DNA from: DASYTH01 sp045806965
GTDB lineage: Bacteria; Actinomycetota; Actinomycetes; Mycobacteriales; Pseudonocardiaceae
Assembly: GCA_045806965.1 (NCBI GenBank)
Contig: JBJMIG010000084.1
Coordinates: forward strand, 1-64,000
Length of the DNA stretch: 64,000 nucleotides
Direction of reading: 5' to 3'
Shown: piece by piece, positions 15,579-24,312 of the stretch
Layout of the letters: the number at the start of each line of letters is the position of its first letter
How positions within the stretch are numbered: position 1 is the stretch's first letter
The notes under the pieces: generated by a model
Told to the model about the DNA's origin: nothing
Database searches by the model: none
What the model saw: only the letters and a program-made list of their open reading frames with translations
Translations under genes and position numbers: made by a program

Positions 15579-16826
15579 ATGGCGTCGATGACTGATCCCA
15601 CCGGTAGCCCGCGCGGCGTCCTCGTGCTCGGCTCGACCGGCTCCGTCGGCACCCAGGCGCTCGACGTCGTGGCGGCCAACCCGGACCGCTTCCGGGTGGT
15701 CGGGCTCGCGGCGGGCGGCGCGGACCCGGCGACGCTCGCCGCGCAGGCGATCCGGTTCGGCGTACCGGCGCTCGCCGTGAGCCGGTCGACCGCCGCGGAG
15801 GACCTCCAACTCGCGCTCTACGCCGAGGCGCAGCGCCGGGGCTACGAGCGCGGCCAGTTCCGCCTGCCGAGGGTGCTCACCGGCCCGAACGCGACACTGG
15901 AGCTGATCGCCACCACCCCGGCCGACGTCGTGCTCAACGCGGTCACCGGCGCCCTCGGGCTCGAGCCGACGCTGCACGCGCTGGCCTCGGGCGCGACGCT
16001 GGCGCTGGCCAACAAGGAGTCGCTGATCGCAGGGGGGTCGCTCGTGCTCAGGGCCGCCAAGCCGGGCCAGATCGTGCCGGTGGACTCCGAGCACTCGGCG
16101 ATCGCTCAGTGCCTGCGCGCCGGGCGGGCCGGCGAGGTGGCCCGGCTGGTGAGCACCGCATCGGGCGGGCCGTTCCGCGGCCGCACCGCCGACCAACTGG
16201 CCGGTGTCACGGTCGAGCAGGCGATGGCGCACCCCACCTGGGCGATGGGCCCGGTGATCACGATCAACTCGGCCACCCTGGTCAACAAGGGTCTCGAGCT
16301 GATCGAGGCGCACCTGCTGTTCGGGGTGCCCTACGACCGGATCGACGTGGTGGTGCACCCGCAGTCGATCGTGCACTCGATGGTGGTCTTCGCGGACGGT
16401 TCCACGGTCGCCCAGGCCAGCCCGCCGGACATGCGGCTGCCGATCTCGCTGGCCCTCGGCTGGCCGGACCGGGTTCCCGGCGCGGCGCGGGCCTGTGCGT
16501 TCGCCGAACCAGCCGCCTGGACGTTCGAGCCGCTGGACCACGAGACGTTTCCCGCGGTCCGGCTGGCCAAACAGGCCGGTGCGGCCGGCGGCCTGCTGCC
16601 GGCGGTCTACAACGCGGCCAACGAGGAGGCCGTCGCCGCATTTCAGCAAGGCCACGCTCGCTTCACAGCGATAGTGGAGACTGTGAGCCGGGTACTCGAC
16701 GACGCGCACGGTTGGCGAGCCGACCCGCGAGACGTCGAGGATGTGCTCGCCGCGCAGCGGTGGGCCGGGACGCGGGCGCGGGAGTTGCTTGCCGTCGCCT
16801 CGTCCGTCCGGTTGGGAAGGGATTGA
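15579..16826 (+). CDS. dxr: 1-deoxy-D-xylulose 5-phosphate reductoisomerase
   Basis: Dxr converts DXP to MEP, the committed step of the non-mevalonate isoprenoid pathway. The 415-aa product has the NADPH site LVLGSTGSVGTQALDVV, the ANKESLIAGG block, metal/substrate-site VPVDSEHSAIAQCL, STASGGPFRG, the MGPVITINSATLVNKGLE block and VVHPQSIVHSM. ATG 15579 or 15588 may be used. The site-2 protease gene starts 2 bases after its stop, and ispG follows, giving two MEP-pathway genes in one operon. Confidence 0.96.
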   Translation: MASMTDPTGSPRGVLVLGSTGSVGTQALDVVAANPDRFRVVGLAAGGADPATLAAQAIRFGVPALAVSRSTAAEDLQLALYAEAQRRGYERGQFRLPRVLTGPNATLELIATTPADVVLNAVTGALGLEPTLHALASGATLALANKESLIAGGSLVLRAAKPGQIVPVDSEHSAIAQCLRAGRAGEVARLVSTASGGPFRGRTADQLAGVTVEQAMAHPTWAMGPVITINSATLVNKGLELIEAHLLFGVPYDRIDVVVHPQSIVHSMVVFADGSTVAQASPPDMRLPISLALGWPDRVPGAARACAFAEPAAWTFEPLDHETFPAVRLAKQAGAAGGLLPAVYNAANEEAVAAFQQGHARFTAIVETVSRVLDDAHGWRADPRDVEDVLAAQRWAGTRARELLAVASSVRLGRD

Positions 16827-16828
16827 CC

Positions 16829-18052
16829 GTGCTCGCGTGGCTTTTCGGGGTTGTGCTGTTCGCCTTGGGCATCTGCCTGTCGGTCGCGTTGCACGAGGCG
16901 GGGCACATGGTCGCCGCCAAGTCTTTCGGCATGAAGGTGCGGCGCTACTTCATCGGCTTCGGCCCGCGGATCTGGTCCTTCCGCCGGGGTGAGACCGAGT
17001 ACGGGCTCAAGGCGATCCCGCTCGGTGGGTTCTGCGACATCGCCGGCATGACCGCGATGGACGAGGTCACCCCGAGTGAGGCGCCCCGGGCGATGTGGCG
17101 CTACTCGACCTGGAAGCGGGTCGTCGTGATGAGCGCCGGTTCGATCACCCACTTCGCGCTCGGCTTTCTGATCTTGTACGTGATGGCCACCACAATGGGG
17201 CTGCCCAACATCGCCGGCACCCCGGTGGTCAGCGCCACCGACTGCGCCGCGGCCACCGTGAACCCCAAGACCGGGGAGTACTCCCCGTGCACGGCGAGCG
17301 ACCCGTCGCCGGCGCGGGACGCGGGCATCCGGGCCGGCGACGTGATCATCAGCGTCGACGGCCAGCGCACCCCGACCTGGACCGACGTGGTCAGCAAGAT
17401 CAAGGACCTGCGCGGGCCGCACACCATCGTGGTGAGCCGGGACGGCGTCGAGCGCTCGACGGTGGTGGACATCCCGGCCGTGCAGCGGGTGGCCTCGGAC
17501 GCCAAGGCCGGCGCGGACAACAACAAGCTGGTCACGGTCGGCGCGATCGGGGTCCGCAGCACGCCCGTCTACCAGTACACCGCGGTCAGCGCGTTCGGCG
17601 GCGCGACCAGTTTCACCGGGGACATGTTCGTGCGCACCTGGCAGGGGCTCATGGCGTTCCCGCAGAAGATCCCCAAGGTGATCCAGGCGATCGGCGGTGG
17701 CGAGCGGGACCCGGACACCCCGGTCAGCGTGGTCGGCGCCAGCATCATCGGCGGAGACGCGGTCCAGGCCGGGGTGTGGGAGCTGTTCCTGCTGCTGCTG
17801 GCCAGCCTGAACTTCTTCGTCGGAGTGTTCAACCTGCTGCCGCTGCTGCCGCTGGACGGCGGGCACATCGCGGTCGTCCTGTATGAGAAGGTCAGGGACT
17901 GGTTGCGCCGGCTGCGCGGACAGCCGGCCGGCGGCCCGGTCGATTACACCAAGTTGACGGCGGTCACGATGGTGGTCATCTTCATTGGTGGCGCAGTGGT
18001 ATTGCTCACAGTTACCGCGGATCTCGTGAATCCGATCAGAATCGGGCAATAG
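16829..18052 (+). CDS. Site-2 intramembrane metalloprotease (RseP/Rip1 family)
   Basis: A 407-aa M50 protease that cleaves membrane-bound anti-sigma factors and similar substrates within the membrane; M. tuberculosis Rip1 (Rv2869c) occupies the same position. The zinc motif HEAGH lies near residue 22 in the first helix. A PDZ domain follows (RAGDVIISVDGQRTPTW), and the third zinc ligand is in LLPLLPLDGGH near the C-terminus. About four membrane helices are visible. It starts at GTG 16829 and is coupled to dxr. Confidence 0.93.
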   Translation: MLAWLFGVVLFALGICLSVALHEAGHMVAAKSFGMKVRRYFIGFGPRIWSFRRGETEYGLKAIPLGGFCDIAGMTAMDEVTPSEAPRAMWRYSTWKRVVVMSAGSITHFALGFLILYVMATTMGLPNIAGTPVVSATDCAAATVNPKTGEYSPCTASDPSPARDAGIRAGDVIISVDGQRTPTWTDVVSKIKDLRGPHTIVVSRDGVERSTVVDIPAVQRVASDAKAGADNNKLVTVGAIGVRSTPVYQYTAVSAFGGATSFTGDMFVRTWQGLMAFPQKIPKVIQAIGGGERDPDTPVSVVGASIIGGDAVQAGVWELFLLLLASLNFFVGVFNLLPLLPLDGGHIAVVLYEKVRDWLRRLRGQPAGGPVDYTKLTAVTMVVIFIGGAVVLLTVTADLVNPIRIGQ

Positions 18053-18065
18053 TACTATTGGTTAC

Positions 18066-19223
18066 GTGACCGACTCGATCATGCTGGGAATGCCGGAAGC
18101 GCCGCCGGCTGTTCTCGCCGCGCGCCGCCCGACCCGCCAGCTCATGGTTGGCAAGGTCGGCGTCGGCAGCGAGCATCGGATCTCGGTGCAGTCCATGACC
18201 ACCACGGTCACCGCGGACGTCAACGCCACGTTGCAGCAGATCGCCGAGCTCACCGCGTCCGGTTGCGACATCGTGCGGGTGGCCTGCCCGTCCCAGGACG
18301 ACGCCGAGGCGCTGCCGGAAATCGCCCGGAAATCACAAATCCCGGTCATCGCCGACATTCATTTCCAGCCGAAGTACGTTTTCGCCGCGATTGAGGCAGG
18401 CTGTGCGGCGGTGCGAGTGAATCCGGGCAATATCCGGAAGTTCGACGACCAGGTCAAAGAGATCGCGCAGGCGGCGAAGGACCACGGCACGCCGATTCGG
18501 ATCGGCGTCAACGCGGGCTCGCTCGACCCTCGGCTGTTGGAGAAATACGGCAAGGCCACGCCGGAGGCGTTGGCCCATTCGGCCATGTGGGAGGCCGGCC
18601 TTTTCGCCGAACACGACTTCCACGATCTCAAGATCTCGGTGAAGCACAACGACCCGGTCGTCATGATCCGGGCCTACGAGCTGCTCGCCGAGCGGTGCGA
18701 CTACCCGTTGCACCTCGGCGTGACCGAGGCCGGCCCGGCGTTCCAGGGCACGATCAAGTCCGCGGTGGCCTTCGGCGCCCTGCTGCGGCAGGGAATCGGC
18801 GACACGATCCGGGTGTCGCTCTCCGCCCCTCCGGTCGAGGAGGTCAAGGTCGGACTCCAGATCCTGCGGTCGCTCAACCTGCGGGAGCGCAAGCTGGAGA
18901 TCGTGTCCTGCCCGTCCTGCGGCCGCGCCCAGGTGGACGTGTACAAGCTGGCCGACGAGGTGACCGCGGGCCTTGAGGGCATGGCGGTGCCGCTGCGGGT
19001 GGCGGTGATGGGTTGCGTGGTGAACGGGCCTGGCGAGGCGCGCGAGGCGGACCTCGGGGTGGCCTCCGGCAACGGCAAGGGGCAGATCTTCGTCAAGGGC
19101 CAGGTCATCAAGACGGTGCCGGAGCACCAGATCGTGGAGACCCTCATCGAGGAGGCCATGCGAATCGCCGAGGAGCTCGGCGAGTCGGGCGCCGCCGGTG
19201 AGCCCATGGTCACCGTCGGCTGA
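18066..19223 (+). CDS. ispG: 4-hydroxy-3-methylbut-2-enyl diphosphate synthase (GcpE)
   Basis: IspG is the 4Fe-4S enzyme that makes HMBPP in the MEP pathway, using flavodoxin or ferredoxin electrons. The 385-aa protein starts at GTG 18066. Motifs are VGSEHRISVQSMTTT, DIHFQPKYVFAAIEAG, RVNPGNIR and the cluster ligands in CPSCGRAQVDVYKLA and VMGCVVNGPGEAREAD. It follows the protease gene by 13 bases. Its 3' end overlaps only an unlikely upstream extension of the next gene. Confidence 0.97.
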   Translation: MTDSIMLGMPEAPPAVLAARRPTRQLMVGKVGVGSEHRISVQSMTTTVTADVNATLQQIAELTASGCDIVRVACPSQDDAEALPEIARKSQIPVIADIHFQPKYVFAAIEAGCAAVRVNPGNIRKFDDQVKEIAQAAKDHGTPIRIGVNAGSLDPRLLEKYGKATPEALAHSAMWEAGLFAEHDFHDLKISVKHNDPVVMIRAYELLAERCDYPLHLGVTEAGPAFQGTIKSAVAFGALLRQGIGDTIRVSLSAPPVEEVKVGLQILRSLNLRERKLEIVSCPSCGRAQVDVYKLADEVTAGLEGMAVPLRVAVMGCVVNGPGEAREADLGVASGNGKGQIFVKGQVIKTVPEHQIVETLIEEAMRIAEELGESGAAGEPMVTVG

Positions 19224-19290
19224 ATACCGATCGGCAACATTGCGGCGTCGGCTTTTCGCAATCGGCGGTTCATCTGGCACGCTTGAGGAT

Positions 19291-20142
19291 GTGTTGCGGC
19301 TTGCTGGAGCGCGGCTTCTCGACGAACGGGACCGTGCCGCGGTTCGCGCCGTGCTCGCGGCCGACCCGGTGGCCACGTGCATGGTCGCGGCTCGGATCGA
19401 CACCGCCGGGCTTGACCCGTGGCGGCTCGGTGGCGAGCTCTGGGGCTGTGAGCCGCGTGGGCGCGGGCACCGGCTGGACTCGCTGTGCTTCGCCGGGCCC
19501 AACCTGATCCCGTTGCAGGGCAACCGCTCGGCCCTGCGGGCGTTCGCCGAGCGGGCGCTGCGCCGGCGGCGCACCTGCTCCTCGGTGGTCGGCCCGGCCG
19601 AGCAGGTGCTCGGCATCTGGTCGGAGCTTGAGCTGGACTGGGGACCGGCCAGGGACGTGCGGCCGGTGCAGCCGCTGATGGCCACCATGGGCGCCTCCCG
19701 GGTGGAGCCGGACCCGCTGGTCCGCCCGGTGCGGCCGGACGAGCTGGACCGGTACCTGCCCGCCGCGATCGCCATGTTCATCGAGGAGGTCGGCGTCGAC
19801 CCCCGAACCGGCGACGGCGGGGCGAGCTACCGCGCCAGAGTGGCCGAGCTGATCGCCACCGGGCGGGCGTTCGCCCGGTTCGAGGGCGGCGAGGTGGTCT
19901 ACAAGGCGGAGATCGGTGCGCTGTCCCAACTGGTCGGACAGATCCAGGGGGTGTGGGTGCACCCGGACCGGCGCGGGCACGGGCTGGGTTCGGCCGGCAC
20001 GGCCGCGGTGGTCGACCGGCTGGTGCGCGGCATGCAGCGGACCGCGAGCCTGTACGTGAACTCCTACAACCTGGCGGCCAAGGCGGCCTACCGGCGGATC
20101 GGGTTCACCCAGGTCGGCGAGTACGCCACCGTGCTGTTCTGA
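19291..20142 (+). CDS. GNAT-family acetyltransferase with N-terminal DUF4081 domain
   Basis: A 283-aa protein. The N-terminal half (LDERDRAAVRAVLAADPVAT onward) matches DUF4081; the C-terminal half is a GNAT fold with IQGVWVHPDRRGHGLGSAGTA as the acetyl-CoA loop and YVNSYNLAAKAAYRRIGF at the end. It corresponds in place and architecture to M. tuberculosis Rv2867c, after gcpE. GTG 19291 is preferred; the frame is open to 19198 within ispG. The acceptor is unknown. Confidence 0.85.
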   Translation: MLRLAGARLLDERDRAAVRAVLAADPVATCMVAARIDTAGLDPWRLGGELWGCEPRGRGHRLDSLCFAGPNLIPLQGNRSALRAFAERALRRRRTCSSVVGPAEQVLGIWSELELDWGPARDVRPVQPLMATMGASRVEPDPLVRPVRPDELDRYLPAAIAMFIEEVGVDPRTGDGGASYRARVAELIATGRAFARFEGGEVVYKAEIGALSQLVGQIQGVWVHPDRRGHGLGSAGTAAVVDRLVRGMQRTASLYVNSYNLAAKAAYRRIGFTQVGEYATVLF

Positions 20143-20197
20143 GCCGGTTCGGCCAACCTCACAGGAGCGCGTCCCCCATCCGGGCATACTCGCCGCC

Positions 20198-22039
20198 GTG
20201 CGCCTTCACACGCTTCGCCACAGCGGCGCGGGCTCCGCCGCCACACTCGTAGCACCGTTCGTGGTCGCCGCGCTGCTGACCACGGTGTCGGGCTGCGGGC
20301 TGTTCGGGTCGGACAAGCCGGGCCCGGACGCCGCCGCCCGCGAGTTCCTGGCCACCTTCTCCGGCGGGGACACCGTCAGCGCAGCCAGCAAGACCGACTC
20401 GGCCGATGCCGCGCGCAAGGTCATGGACAAGGTGCGGGACGGCCTCAAGCCCACCGCGATCCGCGCCGAACTGGGCAAAATCGACGCCCCGGAGGGCTCG
20501 TCCACCGCCAAGGCCACCTTCACGATGAACTGGGACCTCGGCGGCAGCCGGAAGTGGACCTACCAAGGCTCGATGGAGCTGCGTTCGGACCATGACAACT
20601 GGCGGGTGCACTGGGTGCCGAGCGTGCTGCACCCGAAGCTGGCCGAGCAGCAGTCCCTTGCGGTCCAGGTGCAACAGCCGACCCTGGCCCCGGTGCTCGA
20701 CCGCGACGGCGAGCCGCTGCTCGCCCCGGATCGGGTGGTGTCCGTACTGCTCGACCCGAAGAAGGCCGGCGACGTGACCACGGTGGCCGGCAAGCTGGCC
20801 GCCGCGCTCGGCGGACTCGACCCGACGATCACCCAGCAATCCATCGTGGACGGCGCGGGCCAGTCCAAGGACGGCCAGCCCTACCAGGTCGCGGCGCTGC
20901 GCAACAACGACTACGAAGGCGTCAAGCCACAGATCTACGACCTGCCCGGGGTGCGCTTCACCTCTGGGCCCCGGCTGCTCGCCGCGGACCGGAAGCTCGC
21001 CCCGCAGCTACTTCCGGGGATTCGCAAGTACGTCGAGGCCTCCGTGGCCGGCTTCGCGGGTTGGCGGGTGGTCACCGTGGACGGCGCCGGCGCGGAGGTC
21101 GAGGAGCTCTACGCCAAGCCCGCCGAGCCGGCCACAGCGGTCACCGCGACGCTGAGCCGCAAGATCCAGGCCGCCGCGCAGGCGGCGCTGGACCAGGAGC
21201 CCACCTCGGCGATGATCGTGGCGATCCAGCCGTCCACCGGTGAGCTCCTCGCGGTGGCGCAGAACCCGGTCGCGGACAAGGAAGGCGCCATCGCGCTGAT
21301 GGGCCGCTACGCGCCGGGCTCCACGTTCAAGATCGCCACCAGCGTGGCCGCGCTGGAGTCCGGAAAGGTCACCGCGGACACCCCGGTCGGCTGCCCGGGC
21401 ACCATCACCATCGACGGGCGGGCCATCCCGAACAGCCACAAGTTCGACAAGGGCACCATCCCGCTGCACAGCGCGTTCGCCTTCTCCTGCAATACGACGT
21501 TCGCGAACCTGGCCGCCGACCTGCCCGCCGACGCGCTGACCAACGCGGCTCGCAAGCTGGGCATCGGGCTGGACTTCGTGGTGCCCGGGATCACCACGGT
21601 CACCGGCACGGTGCCACCGGCCAGCGGCAAGGTCGAGCGCGCCGAGGACGGGTTCGGGCAGGGCAAGGTGGTGACCAGCCCGTTCGGCATGGCACTCGCG
21701 GCCGCCACCGTGGCGACCGGGACGACGCCGAAGCCGGTCCTGCTGCGCGGCACCCAGACCACGGTGAACTCCGCCGCCGAGCCCGTCGGTGCGGCAGTCA
21801 TCGAGGCGCTGCGCGGGATGATGCGCGAGGTGGTCACGGCCGGCACGGCCGGGGCGCTGACCGCGTTCCCGGACGTGCGCGGCAAGACCGGCACCGCGCA
21901 GTTCGGTGACGGCAGCCACGCGCACGGCTGGTTCGCGGGCTATCAGGGCGACCTGGCGTTCGCGGTGTTGATCACCGACGCCGGCGAGTCGGTCAAGGCG
22001 GTACAGGCCACCGCGCGGTTCCTCGGCGCCCTGCGCTGA
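20198..22039 (+). CDS. Penicillin-binding lipoprotein, D,D-transpeptidase (class B type)
   Basis: A 613-aa peptidoglycan transpeptidase. An N-terminal lipobox (LTTVSGC near residue 28) anchors it outside the membrane. An NTF2-like MecA_N-type domain (DAAAREFLATFSGGD) and a PBP dimerisation domain come first. The penicillin-binding domain has all three motifs: STFK near residue 374, SCN and KTGTAQFG. The counterpart in M. tuberculosis is Rv2864c, in the same gene order. GTG 20198 is the start. It acts in wall cross-linking and may confer low beta-lactam affinity, as MecA_N proteins sometimes do. Confidence 0.9.
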   Translation: MRLHTLRHSGAGSAATLVAPFVVAALLTTVSGCGLFGSDKPGPDAAAREFLATFSGGDTVSAASKTDSADAARKVMDKVRDGLKPTAIRAELGKIDAPEGSSTAKATFTMNWDLGGSRKWTYQGSMELRSDHDNWRVHWVPSVLHPKLAEQQSLAVQVQQPTLAPVLDRDGEPLLAPDRVVSVLLDPKKAGDVTTVAGKLAAALGGLDPTITQQSIVDGAGQSKDGQPYQVAALRNNDYEGVKPQIYDLPGVRFTSGPRLLAADRKLAPQLLPGIRKYVEASVAGFAGWRVVTVDGAGAEVEELYAKPAEPATAVTATLSRKIQAAAQAALDQEPTSAMIVAIQPSTGELLAVAQNPVADKEGAIALMGRYAPGSTFKIATSVAALESGKVTADTPVGCPGTITIDGRAIPNSHKFDKGTIPLHSAFAFSCNTTFANLAADLPADALTNAARKLGIGLDFVVPGITTVTGTVPPASGKVERAEDGFGQGKVVTSPFGMALAAATVATGTTPKPVLLRGTQTTVNSAAEPVGAAVIEALRGMMREVVTAGTAGALTAFPDVRGKTGTAQFGDGSHAHGWFAGYQGDLAFAVLITDAGESVKAVQATARFLGALR

Positions 22040-22057
22040 GGTCGTAGGGTGGAGGGT

Positions 22058-22915
22058 ATGCCCGTTCGCGCTCCGCTGAAGCCAGGTGTCCAGTCGCCCC
22101 GCCGTACCGTTCCCGCGCACATCGCGCGGCCCGAGTACGTGGGCAAGCCGGCACCGGCTCGCAACGTTCACCCGCATGTGCAGCCGCCCGAGGTGATCGA
22201 GGCGATGCGGGTGGCCGGGCGGCTCGCCGCGCGGGCCCTCGAGGAGGGCGGCAAGGCGGTCAAGCCGGGCGCGCTGACCGATGACGTGGACCGGGTGGTC
22301 CACGACTTCCTGGTCGACAACGGCGCCTATCCGTCCACGCTCGGTTACCGCGGCTACCCGAAGTCCTGCTGCGTGTCGCTCAACGAGGTGATCTGCCACG
22401 GCATCCCGGACTCCACCCGGATCGAGGACGGGGACATCGTCAACATCGACGTGACCGCGTTCATCGGTGGGGTGCACGGCGACACGAACGCCACGTTCCT
22501 GGCCGGCGACGTGGCCGAGGAGGCCCGGCTGCTGGTCGAGCGCACCCGCGAGGCGACCATGCGGGCGATCAAGGCGGTGCGCCCCGGGCGGCCGATCAGC
22601 GTGATCGGGCGGGTGATCGAGTCCTATGCGCGGCGGTTCGACTACGGCGTGGTGCGGGCCTTCACCGGGCACGGCATCGGCCGTTCGTTCCACAGCGGGC
22701 TGGTGATCCTGCACTACGACGACCCGAGCGAGGACACCGCGATCGAGCCCGGCATGACCTTCACCATCGAGCCGATGATCACTCTCGGCGCCATCGAGCA
22801 CGACATGTGGGACGACGGCTGGACGGCCACCACCCAGGACAAGAAGTGGACCGCCCAGTTCGAGCACACCATCCTGGTCACCGACGACGGCAGCGAGATC
22901 CTCACCCTACCGTAG
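22058..22915 (+). CDS. map: Type I methionine aminopeptidase
   Basis: MetAP removes the initiator Met. The 285-aa product has an N-terminal extension of about 40 residues with a Pro-rich segment typical of actinobacterial MapB-type enzymes. All five metal ligands are visible: Asp in NIDVTAFIGG, Asp in GVHGDTNATF, His in FTGHGIGRSFH, Glu in FTIEPM and Glu in QFEHT. ATG 22058 follows GGTGGAG; an in-frame GTG at 22049 is less likely. It follows the PBP gene by 18 bases. Confidence 0.95.
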   Translation: MPVRAPLKPGVQSPRRTVPAHIARPEYVGKPAPARNVHPHVQPPEVIEAMRVAGRLAARALEEGGKAVKPGALTDDVDRVVHDFLVDNGAYPSTLGYRGYPKSCCVSLNEVICHGIPDSTRIEDGDIVNIDVTAFIGGVHGDTNATFLAGDVAEEARLLVERTREATMRAIKAVRPGRPISVIGRVIESYARRFDYGVVRAFTGHGIGRSFHSGLVILHYDDPSEDTAIEPGMTFTIEPMITLGAIEHDMWDDGWTATTQDKKWTAQFEHTILVTDDGSEILTLP

Positions 22916-22917
22916 GC

Positions 22918-22947
22918 TTGGTCTGACTAGACCAGTACTGCTACTCT
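22918..22947 (+). promoter_or_regulatory. Promoter and operator of the Phd/PIN module
   Basis: A 16-bp palindrome TGGTCTGACTAGACCA (22919-22934) overlaps a -35-like TTGGTC (22918-22923). After 18 bases a -10-like TACTCT lies at 22942-22947. The antitoxin ATG is 7 bases beyond, so the mRNA would be leaderless. The palindrome is a natural autorepression site. Confidence 0.6.
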
Positions 22948-22953
22948 TGTTGC

Positions 22954-23214
22954 ATGGGTACGCAGGTGAACATCTACGAGGCGAAGACTCGCCTCTCCCA
23001 ACTCGTCGACCAGGCGGCCGCCGGCGAGGAGGTGGTCATCGCCCGCAACGGCCGGCCGGTGGCCCGGCTGGTTCCGCTGCAGCGCAAGCCGGTGAACCGG
23101 GTGCCCGGTGCCTGGAAGGGCAAGGTCTGGATCGCCCCCGACTTCGACGAGACCGATCCGGAGATCATCGACGCGTTCGAGAACGGTCCGGTTTTCCCGG
23201 ACGAGCGGGCATGA
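22954..23214 (+). CDS. Phd/YefM-family antitoxin
   Basis: An 86-aa type II antitoxin. The N-terminus MGTQVNIYEAKTRLSQLVDQ and the IARNGRPVARLVPL segment form the Phd/YefM DNA-binding dimer. The acidic C-terminus (DFDETDPEIIDAFENG) would bind the toxin. ATG 22954 has no Shine-Dalgarno sequence and lies 7 bases after a -10-like hexamer, consistent with leaderless translation. It overlaps the toxin gene by 4 bases. Confidence 0.9.
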   Translation: MGTQVNIYEAKTRLSQLVDQAAAGEEVVIARNGRPVARLVPLQRKPVNRVPGAWKGKVWIAPDFDETDPEIIDAFENGPVFPDERA

Positions 23215-23591
23215 CGCGTTTGCTGCTGGATACCCACGTGGTGATCTGGTGGCTGGCCGCCGATCCACGGCTGGGCGCGAAGGCCCGCGACGCGATTGCC
23301 GACCGGGACGGCGAGGTGTTCGTATCGGCCGTGACCAGCTTCGAGTTGGCGACCAAGAAGACCTTGGGCAAGCTCGACGCGCCGGACGACCTGGCTGAGC
23401 AGCTCGAGGCGAATGCCTTCGAGGAGTTGCCGGTAACCATTGCCCACGGCTGGGAGGCCGGACGACTTCCTTTGCACCACAAGGATCCCTTCGACCGGTT
23501 GTTGATCGCCCAAGCCCGCTGCGAGGGTCTGACGCTCGTCACGGCAGACCAGATGCTGCGTTCCTACGACGTCGTGACGATGCCGGCCTGA
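23211..23591 (+). CDS. PIN-domain ribonuclease toxin (VapC-like)
   Basis: A 126-aa PIN-domain protein of the VapC class paired with a Phd-type antitoxin. The acidic metal-binding set is present: Asp in LLLDTHVVIWW, Glu in TSFELATKK, Asp in HKDPFDRLLIAQA and Asp in LVTADQML. It should cleave tRNA or rRNA when released, but the target is unknown. ATG 23211 overlaps the antitoxin stop (ATGA). Its place after map parallels TA modules lodged at the same site in M. tuberculosis. Confidence 0.9.
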   Translation: MTRLLLDTHVVIWWLAADPRLGAKARDAIADRDGEVFVSAVTSFELATKKTLGKLDAPDDLAEQLEANAFEELPVTIAHGWEAGRLPLHHKDPFDRLLIAQARCEGLTLVTADQMLRSYDVVTMPA

Positions 23592-23609
23592 TACCGCCAT
23601 CCCGGTAAC

Positions 23610-24308
23610 TCAGCCGGGTAGCTCGGCCAGGAGAGCGAGCACCGCGTCGGCCACCGGGCCGGGAGTGGTGGCCGGAGCGAGGTGGGTCAGGGCCAGGCGG
23701 CGGGTGGGCCAGCCGTTGGCCTGTGCCGCCTCGGCGTCCTCGGTGTACGCCTCGCTCAGCAGCAGGTACGCGGTCGGACCTGGCCATTCGACGTCCGGCC
23801 GGGCCTCCTTGAGGAACGCGATCGGCACCTCGGGTGCCTCGTCCTCGATCTCGGCCCGCAGCGCGGCGTCCGGAACCAGGGTGTCCAGCGGGGTGTCCGG
23901 GAACCAGTTGGGCCAGCGGGGGAGCAGGCCCTCCCTGGTGCGGTCGCGCAGCGCGGTGTAGAGCGAAGCCGGCACCGTGTCGCGCCAGCTTCGGCCCGGA
24001 GTGGGCAGGCCGGCGTCGACGAAGATCAATGCGGTCACCGGGTCCTCGAGCGTGTCGGCCAGGGCGGGCAGCAGCGGGCCGGCGCCGCTGTGCCCGACGA
24101 GCACCACGGGACCGGTGAGCTGGGCGTCGCTCAGCACGTCGGCGAACACGCCGAGCAGCACCTGGTGCACGGGCGGGGCGACCACGCTCGGGCGCAGGTC
24201 GAGCAGCACCGCGGGATGACCGCGCTCCGCCAGCGCGTCGGCCAGCGGGCGCAGGCTGGCCGGCCCGAGGAACGGGCTGTGCACCAGGACGGTCGTTGCC
24301 GGCGGCAT
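23610..24308 (-). CDS. Alpha/beta-hydrolase
   Basis: A 232-aa alpha/beta-hydrolase. The nucleophile elbow is VLVGHSGAGPLLPAL, the acid is probably in the ALIFVDAGLP region or a later loop, and the His is near RRLALTHLAPATTPG. There is no signal peptide, so it is cytosolic. It lies downstream of the mycothione reductase gene on the same strand with a 4-bp gap, so the two are probably co-transcribed. Substrate unknown. Confidence 0.75.
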   Translation of the reverse strand: MPPATTVLVHSPFLGPASLRPLADALAERGHPAVLLDLRPSVVAPPVHQVLLGVFADVLSDAQLTGPVVLVGHSGAGPLLPALADTLEDPVTALIFVDAGLPTPGRSWRDTVPASLYTALRDRTREGLLPRWPNWFPDTPLDTLVPDAALRAEIEDEAPEVPIAFLKEARPDVEWPGPTAYLLLSEAYTEDAEAAQANGWPTRRLALTHLAPATTPGPVADAVLALLAELPG

Positions 24309-24312
24309 CGGC

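Noticed and set aside
21008..22867. A 619-residue minus-strand frame antisense to the PBP and map genes
   Set aside because: Both sense genes have complete catalytic motifs; the antisense product has none.
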